A DNA stretch of 64,000 nucleotides from Achromobacter pestifer (GTDB lineage: Bacteria > Pseudomonadota > Gammaproteobacteria > Burkholderiales > Burkholderiaceae_B). Both the position numbers and the translations under genes were made by a program. The notes under the pieces are model-generated. The model was not told where the DNA came from. It did not search any database and was given only the letters and a program-made list of their open reading frames with translations. Of the stretch, positions 46,238 to 55,659 are shown in pieces (positions within the stretch are counted from its first letter, which is position 1; each line of letters starts with the position of its first letter). The DNA lies in NCBI RefSeq assembly GCF_013267355.1, contig NZ_CP053985.1, forward strand, positions 2,728,001-2,792,000, in the 5' to 3' direction.

Positions 46238-48685
46238 TCAGAACGGGATCTTCTGGGACCAGGGCGTGTTGCCTTGCGTGCCCACGCCCGGAGCCACTTT
46301 GATCCTGGTTTCCTCGCTGGTGCTGCCGTTCAGGCCGTTGAGGAACTCACCCAGCGTGTCGGCCTCGGGCAGGCCCAGGCGCGCCACCGCCTGTCCGGGC
46401 GGGAATTCGGAGAAGTAGAACTCGCCGTTTTCGACCAGCAGGCCGTCGGGACGGGGGCGCGGTTTCTCTTCGGGCACGCCCTTGAGCGCCGTCTGCATGT
46501 AATCGACCCAGATCGGCATGGCGACGCCGCCGCCGGTTTCACGCGAACCCAGGGACTTCGGCTGGTCAAAGCCCAGCCATGCGGTGGCGACCAGCGACGG
46601 GGTGTAGCCGGAGAACCAGGCGTCCACGGATTCGTTGGTGGTGCCGGTCTTGCCGGCGATGTCGTTGCGCTTGAGCAGGACGCGGGCGCGCGCCGCGGTG
46701 CCGAAGGTGGCCACGCCGCGCAGGATGTCGTCCATGACCCAGGCGGTGCGCGGATCGATGGCGCGGGCCGCGGCGTCGCCGGCCACGACCGGTTTGGACT
46801 GCATGATGACCTTGCCGTTGCTGTCGGTGACGCGGTCGATCAGGTAGGGCGTGACGCGGTAGCCGCCATTGGCGAACACCGAGAAGGCGCCGGCCAGCTG
46901 CAGCGGCGTGACCGAGCCCGCGCCCAGCGCCAGCGGCAGCACGGCGGGCTGGCGGGCCTTGTCGAAGCCGAAACGGGTCAGGTAGTCCTGCGCATATTGC
47001 GGGCCGATGGCCTGCAGGATACGGATCGACACCATGTTCTTGGATTTGTACAGACCCTGGCGCAGGGTCAGCATGGGTTCGTACTGGTTGCCGTAGTTCT
47101 TCGGGTTCCAGGCCTTGGAACCGGTCTGCGCGGCCGTCAGCTCGAAGGGTTGGTCCGAGATCTGCGTGCCTGGGGTCAGGCCGCGCTCAAGCGACGCGGC
47201 ATAGATGAAGGGCTTGATGTTCGAGCCCGGCTGGCGCCACGCCTGCGTCACGCGGTTGAAGTTGCCGCGGTAGAAGTCAAAGCCCCCGACCATGGCGCGG
47301 ATGGCGCCGTCCTGCGGCGACAGCGCTACAAAGGCCGCCTGCACCGAAGGCAGGTTGATGATTTCCCAGTTGTCGCCGAACTTGCGGATGTAGACCACCG
47401 AGCCGCGCTTGATGCGCTGCTCGGGCTTGGCCTTGTCGTTCAGCGCGCGCGCCACGACGCCCAGCACCTTCTTGTCGGTGACGGTGATGATCTCGCGCGA
47501 GCTGCGCGCCAGCTTCACTTCAGTGGGGCTGGCCGACAGCACCAGCGCGGTCAGCAGGTCGCCGCTGTCGCTGAACTTGTCGAATACGCCGTCCAGGAAT
47601 TCGTCGAGCGCCTGCGGGTTGTTCTCGGTGCCCGGCGGCAGGTCCAGCTGTTCCTCGGGGCCGGGGTAGGGCGCGCGGCGCGTGTATTCGAGCACCCCTT
47701 CGCGCACGGCGCGGTAGGCCGCTTCCTGGTCCTTGGACTGCACGGTGGTGTAGATGTTGATGCCGCGCGAATAGACGTTGTCCTGGTACACGTTGAACAG
47801 CAGCTGGCGCGCCAGTTCCGCCACGTATTCGCCATGGACGGAATAGCCGCCGGCCGGCGTGCCTTCCGCGGACTTCATGACAATGGGCTGGGCCAGCGCC
47901 TGCTGGTATTCCGGTTCGGTCAGGTAGCCCAGCGAGTGCATGCGGCCCAGCACGTAGCGCTGGCGCAGCTCGGCGCGCGGGCGGTTGGCGATCGGATTGA
48001 AGCGCGACGGCGCCTTGGGGATGCCGGCCAGCATGGCGGCCTCGGCGGGCGTGACTTCCGCCAGCGGCTTGCCGAAATAGGTGCGCGAAGCGGCGGCGAA
48101 ACCATAGGCGCGGTGGCCCAGGTAGATCTGGTTCATGTAGAGCTCGAGGATCTGGTCCTTGGAGAGCTCCGACTCGATCTTGAAGGTCAGCAGCAGTTCA
48201 TAGAACTTGCGCGAATAGGTCTTTTCCGACGACAGGTAGAAGTTGCGCGCCACCTGCATCGTGATGGTGCTGGCGCCCTGCGTCTTCGACATGTTGACCA
48301 GGTTGGTCAGGCCCGCGCGCGCGACGCCCATCCAGTCGATGCCGCCGTGCTGGTAGAAGCGGTCGTCCTCGGCCGCCAGCACCGCGGACTTCATCACGTC
48401 CGGGATTTCGTTGAAGCGCAGCACGTTGCGGCGCTCTTCGCCGAATTCGCCGATCAGGACGCGATCCGCCGTAAAGACGCGCAGCGGCACCCGCGGGCGG
48501 TAGTCCGTCATGGCGTTCAGGTCGGGCAGATTGGGCCAGGCCAGCGCCAACGCCATTCCAGCCAGCAGCACGCCGCACAGGAACAGGCCGGCAAAGAAAA
48601 TGCCGGTCTTTACGAAGAATCGCAGTATCGGGGAACCGCTCTTGGCGGGCTTGTCTTTCTTGGAGGAATTCTGGGGCTTGCTCAT
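46238..48685 (-). CDS. mrcA: Penicillin-binding protein 1A
   Basis: An 815-residue bifunctional class A enzyme that polymerises and cross-links peptidoglycan. One N-terminal membrane anchor (FFAGLFLCGVLLAGMALALAW) precedes the glycosyltransferase domain with its catalytic Glu in AAEDDRFYQHGGID (near residue 102) and GASTITMQVARN. The transpeptidase domain has the SxxK serine in QPGSNIKPF (near 487) and KTGTT (near 678). It is monocistronic and divergent from aroK-aroB. Confidence 0.96.
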   Translation of the reverse strand: MSKPQNSSKKDKPAKSGSPILRFFVKTGIFFAGLFLCGVLLAGMALALAWPNLPDLNAMTDYRPRVPLRVFTADRVLIGEFGEERRNVLRFNEIPDVMKSAVLAAEDDRFYQHGGIDWMGVARAGLTNLVNMSKTQGASTITMQVARNFYLSSEKTYSRKFYELLLTFKIESELSKDQILELYMNQIYLGHRAYGFAAASRTYFGKPLAEVTPAEAAMLAGIPKAPSRFNPIANRPRAELRQRYVLGRMHSLGYLTEPEYQQALAQPIVMKSAEGTPAGGYSVHGEYVAELARQLLFNVYQDNVYSRGINIYTTVQSKDQEAAYRAVREGVLEYTRRAPYPGPEEQLDLPPGTENNPQALDEFLDGVFDKFSDSGDLLTALVLSASPTEVKLARSSREIITVTDKKVLGVVARALNDKAKPEQRIKRGSVVYIRKFGDNWEIINLPSVQAAFVALSPQDGAIRAMVGGFDFYRGNFNRVTQAWRQPGSNIKPFIYAASLERGLTPGTQISDQPFELTAAQTGSKAWNPKNYGNQYEPMLTLRQGLYKSKNMVSIRILQAIGPQYAQDYLTRFGFDKARQPAVLPLALGAGSVTPLQLAGAFSVFANGGYRVTPYLIDRVTDSNGKVIMQSKPVVAGDAAARAIDPRTAWVMDDILRGVATFGTAARARVLLKRNDIAGKTGTTNESVDAWFSGYTPSLVATAWLGFDQPKSLGSRETGGGVAMPIWVDYMQTALKGVPEEKPRPRPDGLLVENGEFYFSEFPPGQAVARLGLPEADTLGEFLNGLNGSTSEETRIKVAPGVGTQGNTPWSQKIPF

Positions 48686-48784
48686 CGCGGCGATTTTACG
48701 GGTATCTCCGGGTCCGTCTTGGCACGGGGTACCGGTTTCTGTAACAAAATCGTTCAGTGTGGTAGGCGGGCAACTGGCGGCTGA

Positions 48785-48793
48785 TGTGATAAT
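48785..48793 (+). promoter_or_regulatory. Extended -10 promoter element placing +1 at the aroK ATG
   Basis: TGTGATAAT (48785-48793) fits an extended -10 (TG, one base, then a -10 hexamer). The usual 7-nt distance puts transcription start at 48800, the first base of the aroK ATG. No good -35 is seen, which extended -10 promoters can tolerate. Confidence 0.45.
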
Positions 48794-48799
48794 GCCGTC

Positions 48800-49441
48800 A
48801 TGAACTTTTCCGCTAACTCATGTCCGGAGGCTGACCCGGACCCGGCGTCCTCCGGCGAGACGCCCGAAAACCTGCCTTGCACGCTCGAGTGCACAGGCAA
48901 GGCCGTCACGTTGCCGCATGACCTGCCGGTTTTCCTGGTCGGGATGATGGGCGCGGGCAAGACCACCATAGGGCGTGGCCTGGCGCGTGCGCTGGGGCGC
49001 GAGTTTATGGACTTGGATCATGAGCTCGAGGCGCGTTGCGGCGTGCGGGTGCCGGTAATCTTCGAAATCGAGGGCGAAGCCGGTTTTCGTCGCCGGGAAT
49101 CTGCCGCCTTGGAAGAGTGTACCCAACGGCGCAACATAATTCTTGCCACCGGCGGCGGCGCCATCCTGGCGCCGGAAAACCGCCAGCGCCTGCGCGAGCG
49201 CGGCATCGTGGTCTACCTGCGAGCCAGCGTGGACGAATTGTTCCGCCGCACCTGCCGCGACCGCAACCGTCCCCTGCTGGCCACGGCCGATCCGCGCGGC
49301 ACGCTGCGCGACCTCATGACCCTGCGGGAACCCCTCTATAAGGAAGTGGCCGACCTGGTGGTGGAGACGGGCGCCATGCCCATACACACCCTGGTCAAGG
49401 CGCTGCTGCCGCAACTGCAAGCCTTCGAGAAGCGCATATGA
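48800..49441 (+). CDS. aroK: Shikimate kinase
   Basis: A 213-residue kinase that phosphorylates shikimate in the chorismate pathway. Walker A is MGAGKTTIG, the shikimate site follows in [11 protein letters not shown], and ATGGGAIL plus the lid Arg in RDRNRPLL are present. About 35 residues precede the usual start; they are hydrophilic and Cys-containing. There is no Shine-Dalgarno before the ATG at 48800, so the transcript may be leaderless. It overlaps aroB by 4 nt. Confidence 0.92.
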   Translation: MNFSANSCPEADPDPASSGETPENLPCTLECTGKAVTLPHDLPVFLVGMMGAGKTTIGRGLARALGREFMDLDHELEARCGVRVPVIFEIEGEAGFRRRESAALEECTQRRNIILATGGGAILAPENRQRLRERGIVVYLRASVDELFRRTCRDRNRPLLATADPRGTLRDLMTLREPLYKEVADLVVETGAMPIHTLVKALLPQLQAFEKRI

Positions 49442-50514
49442 ACGTAGTACACGTGGACACCCCGGGCGGAAGCTACCCGATCCATATCGGTCCCGGCCGC
49501 CTGGACGCCCTGGACCAGAGCATCCCCGCCGACGCCACCGCGATCGCCGTGGTGACCAATCCGACCGTCGCCGCCCTGTACGGCGAGCGCGCCGAGGCGG
49601 CGCTGGCCCGGACCGGCAAGCGGGTGCTGCGCATCGAACTGCCCGACGGCGAGGCCTACAAGGACTGGCAGTCGCTGAACCTGATCTTCGACGCGCTGCT
49701 GGGCAACCGCCTGGACCGCCGCTGCGTGCTGGTGGCGCTGGGCGGCGGCGTCATCGGCGACATGACCGGCTTCGCGGCCGCCGTCTACATGCGCGGCGTG
49801 CGCTTCCTGCAGGTCCCCACGACTCTGCTGTCGCAGGTCGATTCGTCGGTGGGCGGCAAGACCGCCGTCAACCATCCGTTGGGCAAGAACATGATCGGCG
49901 CGTTCTACCAGCCGGTCGCCGTCGAAATAGATACCGACGTGCTGAACACGCTGCCGGCGCGCGAGGTCTCCGCGGGCCTGGCCGAAGTGATCAAGTATGG
50001 CCTGATCCTGGACCCGGCCTTCTGGTCCTGGTGCGAGGAAAACGCGCAGAAGCTGCGCGCGCTGGATCCGGACACCGTTACCTACGCCATTCGCCGCTCC
50101 TGCGAGCTGAAGGCGCAGGTAGTGGGCAAGGACGAACGCGAGTCCGGCCTGCGCGCCATCCTGAACCTGGGCCACACCTTCGGCCACGCCATCGAGTCCG
50201 GCCTGGGCTACGGCGCCTGGCTGCATGGCGAAGCGGTGGGTTGCGGCATGGTGCAGGCGGCCGAGCTGTCGGCCGACGTCGCGGGCTTTGAGCGCGCCGA
50301 CGTGGAACGCGTGCGGGCGCTGGTCACGGCCATCGGCTGTCCCGTGGTGGCCCCCGACCTGGGCGCCGACCGCTGGCTGGACCTGATGCAGGTCGACAAG
50401 AAGACCGAAGGCGGCTCGATCCGCTACGTGCTCATGCCCCGCATCGGCGAGGCCGTGATGCGCGCGGCTCCCGACGACGCCGTGCGCGCCGTCCTGGCCC
50501 GCACCACCCAATAG
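49438..50514 (+). CDS. aroB: 3-dehydroquinate synthase
   Basis: A 358-residue NAD- and metal-dependent cyclase for the second step of the shikimate pathway. Family markers are [10 protein letters not shown], the NAD-binding [15 protein letters not shown], the substrate site [19 protein letters not shown], and metal ligands in [12 protein letters not shown] and [11 protein letters not shown]. The aroK-aroB pair is a widespread operon. Confidence 0.96.
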   Translation: MNVVHVDTPGGSYPIHIGPGRLDALDQSIPADATAIAVVTNPTVAALYGERAEAALARTGKRVLRIELPDGEAYKDWQSLNLIFDALLGNRLDRRCVLVALGGGVIGDMTGFAAAVYMRGVRFLQVPTTLLSQVDSSVGGKTAVNHPLGKNMIGAFYQPVAVEIDTDVLNTLPAREVSAGLAEVIKYGLILDPAFWSWCEENAQKLRALDPDTVTYAIRRSCELKAQVVGKDERESGLRAILNLGHTFGHAIESGLGYGAWLHGEAVGCGMVQAAELSADVAGFERADVERVRALVTAIGCPVVAPDLGADRWLDLMQVDKKTEGGSIRYVLMPRIGEAVMRAAPDDAVRAVLARTTQ

Positions 50515-50528
50515 ACACGCAGGAGACG

Positions 50529-51665
50529 GTGTTGCAGATGAAAGAACTGGCTTCCTATGCATCCCACCCGTCTCAATCGCGCGGGCGGACCTACGCCGAG
50601 CCGCCGCCGGAAAATCGGACGGAGTTCCAACGCGACCGTGATCGCATCGTCCATTCCGGCGCCTTCCGGCGCCTGGAATACAAGACCCAGGTCTTCGTCA
50701 ACCATGAAGGCGACCTGTTCCGTACCCGCCTGACCCACAGCCTGGAAGTGGCGCAGATCGCGCGCACGCTGGCGCGCAGCCTGGGCCTGTCCGAAGACCT
50801 GACCGAAGCCATCTCGCTGGCGCATGACTTGGGCCACACGCCGTTCGGCCATGCCGGCCAGGATGAACTCAACGCCTGCATGCGCGAATTGGCGCCCGAG
50901 GCCGGCGGCTTCGAGCACAACCTGCAAAGCCTGCGGGTGGTGGACGAACTGGAAGAACGCTACGCGGACTTCAACGGCCTGAACCTGTGTTTCGAAACGC
51001 GGGAAGGCATCCTGAAGCACTGCTCGGCCGCGCATGCCCGCCAGCTGGGAGACGTGGGCCAGCGCTTTCTGGACCGCACCCAACCCTCGCTGGAAGCGCA
51101 GTTGGCCAACCTGGCGGATGAAGTCGCCTACAACAACCACGACATCGACGACGGCCTGCGGTCGGGCCTGATCACGCTGGAACAGCTGAAGGAAGTGTCG
51201 ATCTTCGAGCGCCACCACGCCCATGTGCTGGAAAGCTATCCCGGGCTGGCGGCGCGCCGCGCCGTGGCGGAAACCATACGCCGCATGATCAACACGCTGA
51301 TCGTCGACCTGACGCGGACCTCGCTGGCGCGCATCCGCGAGTTCGCGCCCGCCACCGTTGATGACGTGCGCCGTGCGCCGCTGCTGGCGACGTTCTCGCC
51401 CGAGATCCGGCGCGAGGCCGACGAGCTGAAGAAATTCCTCTTCGACAACCTGTATCGCCACTACCGCGTGCTGCGCATGACGACCAAGGCGCGGCGCATC
51501 GTGCGCGAGCTGTTCGCCGCATTCCTGGACGATCCGCGCCTCTTGCCGCCCGACTACCGCCGGCCGGCGTTCAACGAGCAGGCCCGCGCCATCGCCGACT
51601 ACATCGCCGGCATGACCGACCGCTACGCCATCCGCGAACACAAGCGCCTGTTCGAGATGGCTTGA
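50529..51665 (+). CDS. dgt: dGTPase-like HD-domain triphosphohydrolase
   Basis: A 378-residue deoxyguanosinetriphosphate triphosphohydrolase-like protein. The HD metal-site residues are visible as [13 protein letters not shown] and [15 protein letters not shown], with a later conserved YNNHDIDDG. These enzymes cleave dNTPs to nucleoside and triphosphate. The start is uncertain: GTG 50529 is only 3 nt after GGAG, TTG 50532 is 6 nt and ATG 50538 is 12 nt away. It follows aroB by 14 nt and probably belongs to that operon. The symbol is used in the family sense. Confidence 0.88.
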   Translation: MLQMKELASYASHPSQSRGRTYAEPPPENRTEFQRDRDRIVHSGAFRRLEYKTQVFVNHEGDLFRTRLTHSLEVAQIARTLARSLGLSEDLTEAISLAHDLGHTPFGHAGQDELNACMRELAPEAGGFEHNLQSLRVVDELEERYADFNGLNLCFETREGILKHCSAAHARQLGDVGQRFLDRTQPSLEAQLANLADEVAYNNHDIDDGLRSGLITLEQLKEVSIFERHHAHVLESYPGLAARRAVAETIRRMINTLIVDLTRTSLARIREFAPATVDDVRRAPLLATFSPEIRREADELKKFLFDNLYRHYRVLRMTTKARRIVRELFAAFLDDPRLLPPDYRRPAFNEQARAIADYIAGMTDRYAIREHKRLFEMA

Positions 51666-51670
51666 GGCCC

Positions 51671-51692
51671 GCGCCCGCAAAGGTGCGGGCGC
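51671..51692. terminator. Strong hairpin between convergent dgt and amidohydrolase genes
   Basis: A perfect 9-bp stem GCGCCCGCA (51671-51679) / TGCGGGCGC (51684-51692) with loop AAGG. No T tract follows, so it is a terminator-like hairpin only. Confidence 0.5.
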
Positions 51693-51706
51693 AGGCCGCG
51701 GGCGCT

Positions 51707-52927
51707 TCAGCCGGCCAGATAGCGCTGCGTCAGCAGCACCCAGTAGGCCGCGCCCACGGGCAGGCTGTGGTCGTTGAAGTCGTAGCCAGGGTTGTGCACC
51801 ATGCAGGCGCCGTGACCGCTGTTGAAGCCCTCCGCCGAGCCATCGCCGTTGCCCACCAGCAGATAGGAGCCGGGCACCTCTTCCAGCATGAAGGCGAAGT
51901 CCTCGCTGCCCGTCAGCGCCCGGGTCTGCGGTTCCACCTGGTCGGCGCCCACCAGTTCCACCGCGACCTGGCGCGCGAAATCGGTTTCTTCGCGGGTGTT
52001 CACCAGCACGGGATAGCCGCGGCCGTAGTCGATGGTTGCCCGCACCTGGTAGCTGGCGGCCTGGCTGTGCACCAGTTCGGTGATGCGCGCCTGCAGCGTG
52101 TCGCGCACGCCGCGATCCAGCGCGCGTACGCTCAGCTTGAGCGTGGCGGTCTGCGGAATCACGTTGTTGGCGCGGCCGGCGTTGAACGCGCCGACCGTGA
52201 TCACCGCCATGTGCAGGGGATCGATGTTGCGGGCGACGATGCTTTGCAGGCCCATGACGATCGCGGCGCCAGCCACCACCGGATCGGCGGCGCAATGCGG
52301 CATCGCGCCGTGCCCGCCCACGCCTTCCAGCACGATGGTGACGTTGTCCGAAGAGGCCATCGCGGGACCATCGCGCAGCAGCAGGCGGCCTTGCGGATGG
52401 CCCGGCATGTTGTGCATGGCGAAGATGGCGTCGCAGGGATACTTGCGGAACAGCCCGTCCTCCATCATGCGCTTGGCGCCGCCCAGGCCTTCCTCGGCGG
52501 GCTGGAAGATCAGGTTGAGCGTGCCGTCGAAGTCGCCATGCCTGGCCAGGTGGTGCGCGGCCGCCAGCAGCATGGCGGTGTGGCCGTCGTGGCCACAGGC
52601 ATGCATCACGCCTTCGTTGCAGCTGGCGTGCTCCAGGCCGGTCGCTTCCTGGATGGGCAGGGCGTCCATGTCGGCGCGCAGGCCCAGGCGCTTGCCGCCG
52701 CTGCCGCGGCGCAGCTGCCCGACCACGCCGGTGCCGCCCAGTCCGCGTTCCACTTCATAGCCCCATTGCGTCAGGCACTGCGCCACCAGGTCGCTGGTGC
52801 GGAACTCCTGGAAGCCGAGTTCGGGGTGGCGGTGGATGTCGCGGCGGATCGAGACGAACTCGCCGGCCTGGGCGGTCATGGCCTGCAGGATGGGATGCAT
52901 GTCGGATAGGTCCTGGAATCGGGTCAT
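51707..52927 (-). CDS. M20-family amidohydrolase
   Basis: A 406-residue metallopeptidase-fold amidohydrolase of the hippurate hydrolase/N-acyl amino acid hydrolase group. Metal-site motifs are HACGHDGHTAML, FQPAEEGLGGAK and the C-terminal ALTGSEDFAF with HNPGYDFND. It is cytoplasmic. It overlaps by 4 nt with the upstream TctC-type receptor gene, suggesting the receptor binds its substrate, perhaps an N-acylated amino acid or similar amide. A divergent LysR lies upstream of both. Confidence 0.9.
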   Translation of the reverse strand: MTRFQDLSDMHPILQAMTAQAGEFVSIRRDIHRHPELGFQEFRTSDLVAQCLTQWGYEVERGLGGTGVVGQLRRGSGGKRLGLRADMDALPIQEATGLEHASCNEGVMHACGHDGHTAMLLAAAHHLARHGDFDGTLNLIFQPAEEGLGGAKRMMEDGLFRKYPCDAIFAMHNMPGHPQGRLLLRDGPAMASSDNVTIVLEGVGGHGAMPHCAADPVVAGAAIVMGLQSIVARNIDPLHMAVITVGAFNAGRANNVIPQTATLKLSVRALDRGVRDTLQARITELVHSQAASYQVRATIDYGRGYPVLVNTREETDFARQVAVELVGADQVEPQTRALTGSEDFAFMLEEVPGSYLLVGNGDGSAEGFNSGHGACMVHNPGYDFNDHSLPVGAAYWVLLTQRYLAG

Positions 52928-53931
52928 TGGCTGCCGGCCAGTTTCATGTGGCTGGAGATTTCGCGGAAGCGCTCGGTCTCGGCGCGGTACATGGCGTCGG
53001 CCTGTTCCGCGCTCATGGGGGCGGAGACTTCGATGTTCTGGTGCGCGAGGCTGTCCTTCACCGTGGGATCCTGCATCGCGGCGTTGAGCGCGGCATTGAG
53101 CCGCGACACCACGTCTTGCGGCGTGTCGCGCTTGACGAAGTAGCCGGTCCAGGTGGTGAAGTTGAAGCCCTTGAGCAGCTGGCCTTCGTTGACCGACGGC
53201 ACGCTCTTGAGCGAGGGCAGTTGGCTGCGCTGCGGCTCCAGGGTGGCCAGCAGCTTGATGCGGCCTTGCTCGGCCAGCGCCACCTGCTGCTGCGACAGCG
53301 GCAGGATGGCCAGGTCCACCTGGCCGCCGCCGATGTCCTGCATCAGCGGCGCGCCGCCCTTGTAGGGCACGTGCATCATGTTGGCGCCGATGGTGCGGGC
53401 CATGTGTTCGCCCAGCACGTGGTAGAGCGAACCCACGCCCACGCTGCCGAATGTCAGCGGCTGGGTGGCCGAGCGCGAGTGCGCCAGCGCGACCAGCTCG
53501 TCCGCATTGTTGGCGGGCAGGTCGGCGCGCGCCACGATCACCAGGGGCGCCATGCCTATCATCTGCACCAGGCGGAAATCCTCGCTCTTGAGCTTGACCG
53601 CCGGGTTGGCAATGGGGGACAGGATTAGCTCATTGGGCGAGCCCTGGAACAGGTAGTAGCCATCGGCCTTGGCCCCCAGCACCTTCTGCGCGCCCAGCGC
53701 GCCGCTGACGCCGCCCAGGTTTTCCACCAGCACGGGCTGGCCCAGTTGCTTGGACACGGGCGAGGCCACGACCCGGGCGATGGAATCGGACGCGCCGCCG
53801 GCCGGGTAGGGAACCATCATCATGACGGGCCGGTCGGGATAGTCTGCGGCCCGGGCGCCCTGGCCCAGCAGTGCCGCGCCCAGCGCCAGCGCACAGCCGG
53901 CCAGGCGCAGACCATTGGAAAGCATGCTCAC
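52924..53931 (-). CDS. TctC/Bug-family tripartite tricarboxylate transporter receptor
   Basis: A 335-residue periplasmic solute receptor with a signal peptide (LAGCALALGAALLGQGARA). The Bug family pattern is clear: YPDRPVMMMVPYPAGGASD and GVGSLYHVLGEHMA. Such receptors are greatly expanded in Bordetella and relatives and bind carboxylates, amino acids or amides. No TctA/TctB membrane partners are in the window, so it must use others. GTG at 53931 has GGGG 6 nt upstream and is preferred to ATG at 53925. Coupled to the amidohydrolase. Confidence 0.9.
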   Translation of the reverse strand: MSMLSNGLRLAGCALALGAALLGQGARAADYPDRPVMMMVPYPAGGASDSIARVVASPVSKQLGQPVLVENLGGVSGALGAQKVLGAKADGYYLFQGSPNELILSPIANPAVKLKSEDFRLVQMIGMAPLVIVARADLPANNADELVALAHSRSATQPLTFGSVGVGSLYHVLGEHMARTIGANMMHVPYKGGAPLMQDIGGGQVDLAILPLSQQQVALAEQGRIKLLATLEPQRSQLPSLKSVPSVNEGQLLKGFNFTTWTGYFVKRDTPQDVVSRLNAALNAAMQDPTVKDSLAHQNIEVSAPMSAEQADAMYRAETERFREISSHMKLAGSQ

Positions 53932-54053
53932 GAAATTCCCCTTGGAATGATCTAGTCGTGATCCGCATGCTAGGGACAGGCCTCGCTAGTTGTCTAACGA
54001 ATTGTTATTCTGGAAGCTAGAAAAAAAACTCATACTTGTACGGGGGCTCGGGC

Positions 54054-54956
54054 ATGAACCTCAAGCAGCTCGAACATCTGCTGGCGGTGGCTGAGGCCGG
54101 TTCCTTCAGCCGTGCGGCCGAACATCTGCATCTGACCCAGTCGGCGCTCAGCCGCAGCATCCGCCTGCTGGAAGATGACCTGGGGGCGCGGCTGCTGGAC
54201 CGCATGGGCAAGCGCACGGAGCTGACCCCGCTGGGCCTGACCGTCGCCAGCCGCGCGCGGCGCATCCTGTTCGAATCCGGCGAGCTGCGCCGCAGCGCGG
54301 AACTGCTGACCCAGGGAGACCAGGGCAGCATCAGCATCGGGCTGGGATCGGGGCCGGGCGTCATGCTCATGACGCCGCTGCTGGCGCACGTGGCGCAGCA
54401 CTATCCGCAATTGCGGCTGGACGTGATGCGCGGCTCGCCAGAAGCCCATCTGGCGCTGCTGCGCCAGCGGCGCCTGGATGCGCTGGTGGTCGATACCCGG
54501 GGCATCGTGCCGGCGGCCGACCTGCGCATCGAGCCCATCTCGGAGATGCGCGCCGGGTTCATCTGCCGCCGCGGCCATCCGCTGGCACAGGCGGGGCGGC
54601 CGGCGCGCTTCGCGGAGGTTGCGGCCTATCCCCTGGCATCCACGTTTCTCGCGGCCGATACCGTGCGCATCGTGGTCGACCATTTCGGCGTCGAGGCCGA
54701 CCCGCAGACCTCGATGCGCCTGCGCTGCGATGAAATCGGCAGCGTGCTGGAAGCGGTACGCGTGTCGGACGCGGTGTTCCTGGGCATCGTGGGCGCGGCG
54801 CGGGTCGGCATCGCCGCAGGCGAGCTGACAGAGCTGCCTACCGACCCGCCGCTGCGCAGCCACGCGCTGTTCGCGATGGTGACCCTGACGGGCCGCACCG
54901 AGGCGCCCGCCATGGCGCTGGTGCGCGAATTCGTGGCCCAGCGCCTGCGCGATTGA
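54054..54956 (+). CDS. LysR-family transcriptional regulator
   Basis: A 300-residue LysR regulator. The N-terminal winged helix is typical (MNLKQLEHLLAVAEAGSFSR; LTQSALSRSIRLLEDDLGARL), and an effector domain follows. I start at the ATG at 54054 after GGGG; the frame from TTG 54036 is less likely. It is divergent from the TctC receptor-amidohydrolase pair, 122 bp away, which it presumably controls. Confidence 0.92.
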   Translation: MNLKQLEHLLAVAEAGSFSRAAEHLHLTQSALSRSIRLLEDDLGARLLDRMGKRTELTPLGLTVASRARRILFESGELRRSAELLTQGDQGSISIGLGSGPGVMLMTPLLAHVAQHYPQLRLDVMRGSPEAHLALLRQRRLDALVVDTRGIVPAADLRIEPISEMRAGFICRRGHPLAQAGRPARFAEVAAYPLASTFLAADTVRIVVDHFGVEADPQTSMRLRCDEIGSVLEAVRVSDAVFLGIVGAARVGIAAGELTELPTDPPLRSHALFAMVTLTGRTEAPAMALVREFVAQRLRD

Positions 54957-54963
54957 ACGCGCG

Positions 54964-55626
54964 TTAGCGGTGCTTGCGGTAGGGCTCGTCCTCGGGCACG
55001 AAAGTGGCTTCGGCCAGCGCGTCGCGGGTCCATTCCTGCATGGCGGGCAGCGCCAGTACCGCGTCCATGTAGCTGCGCACCGGACCCGCCGCCGCGATGC
55101 CATAGGTGTTGAAGCGCGAGACCACCGGTGCGAAGAAGGCGTCGGCGATCGAGAAGTCGCCGAACAGGAACGGTCCGCCCTGGCCGAATTCCGCGCGTGT
55201 GTCATGCCAGATGGCCTGCAGGCGCGAGATGTCCTGTAGCGCCGCCTCGGGGAACGCGATGCCGGGTAGCCGCGCCTCGACGTTCATGGGCAGCGCCTGG
55301 CGCAGCGCGCCAAAGCCGCTGTGCATCTGCGCGGTGAGCGAGCGCGCGCGGGCGCGTGCCTTGGGAGCCTGCGGCCACAGGCGGGCTTCGGGATGGCGCT
55401 CGGCCAGGTATTCGCAGATCGCCAGCGTGTCCCAAACCGCGAATTCGCCATCCAGCAGCACCGGCACCAGGCCCGCCGGTGATACCGCGTTCACGCGGCG
55501 CGAGAATTCCTCGGTGAAGAAGCCGAGCTTTTGCTCGGTAAACGGGATGCCCGCGGCGCGCAAGGCGATCCAGGGGCGCAGGGACCAGGACGAGTAGTTC
55601 TTGTTGCCGATGATCAAGGTGTACAT
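54964..55626 (-). CDS. Glutathione S-transferase family protein
   Basis: A 220-residue cytoplasmic protein with an N-terminal thioredoxin-like domain (LIIGNKNYSSWSLRPWIALRA) whose Ser residues suit the glutathione site, VSPAGLVPVLLDG, and a helical C-terminal domain (FLFGDFSIADAFFAP). Substrate unknown. It stands between the convergent LysR gene (8 nt away) and uvrA on the same strand, 33 bp downstream of uvrA. Confidence 0.9.
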   Translation of the reverse strand: MYTLIIGNKNYSSWSLRPWIALRAAGIPFTEQKLGFFTEEFSRRVNAVSPAGLVPVLLDGEFAVWDTLAICEYLAERHPEARLWPQAPKARARARSLTAQMHSGFGALRQALPMNVEARLPGIAFPEAALQDISRLQAIWHDTRAEFGQGGPFLFGDFSIADAFFAPVVSRFNTYGIAAAGPVRSYMDAVLALPAMQEWTRDALAEATFVPEDEPYRKHR

Positions 55627-55659
55627 GCGACGATCCTCTCTAACCGTTGATGTGATGGT

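Noticed and set aside
46274..48784. 836-codon plus-strand frame opposite mrcA
   Set aside because: Length results from high GC and lack of stop codons on the complementary strand; mrcA motifs on the minus strand are complete.
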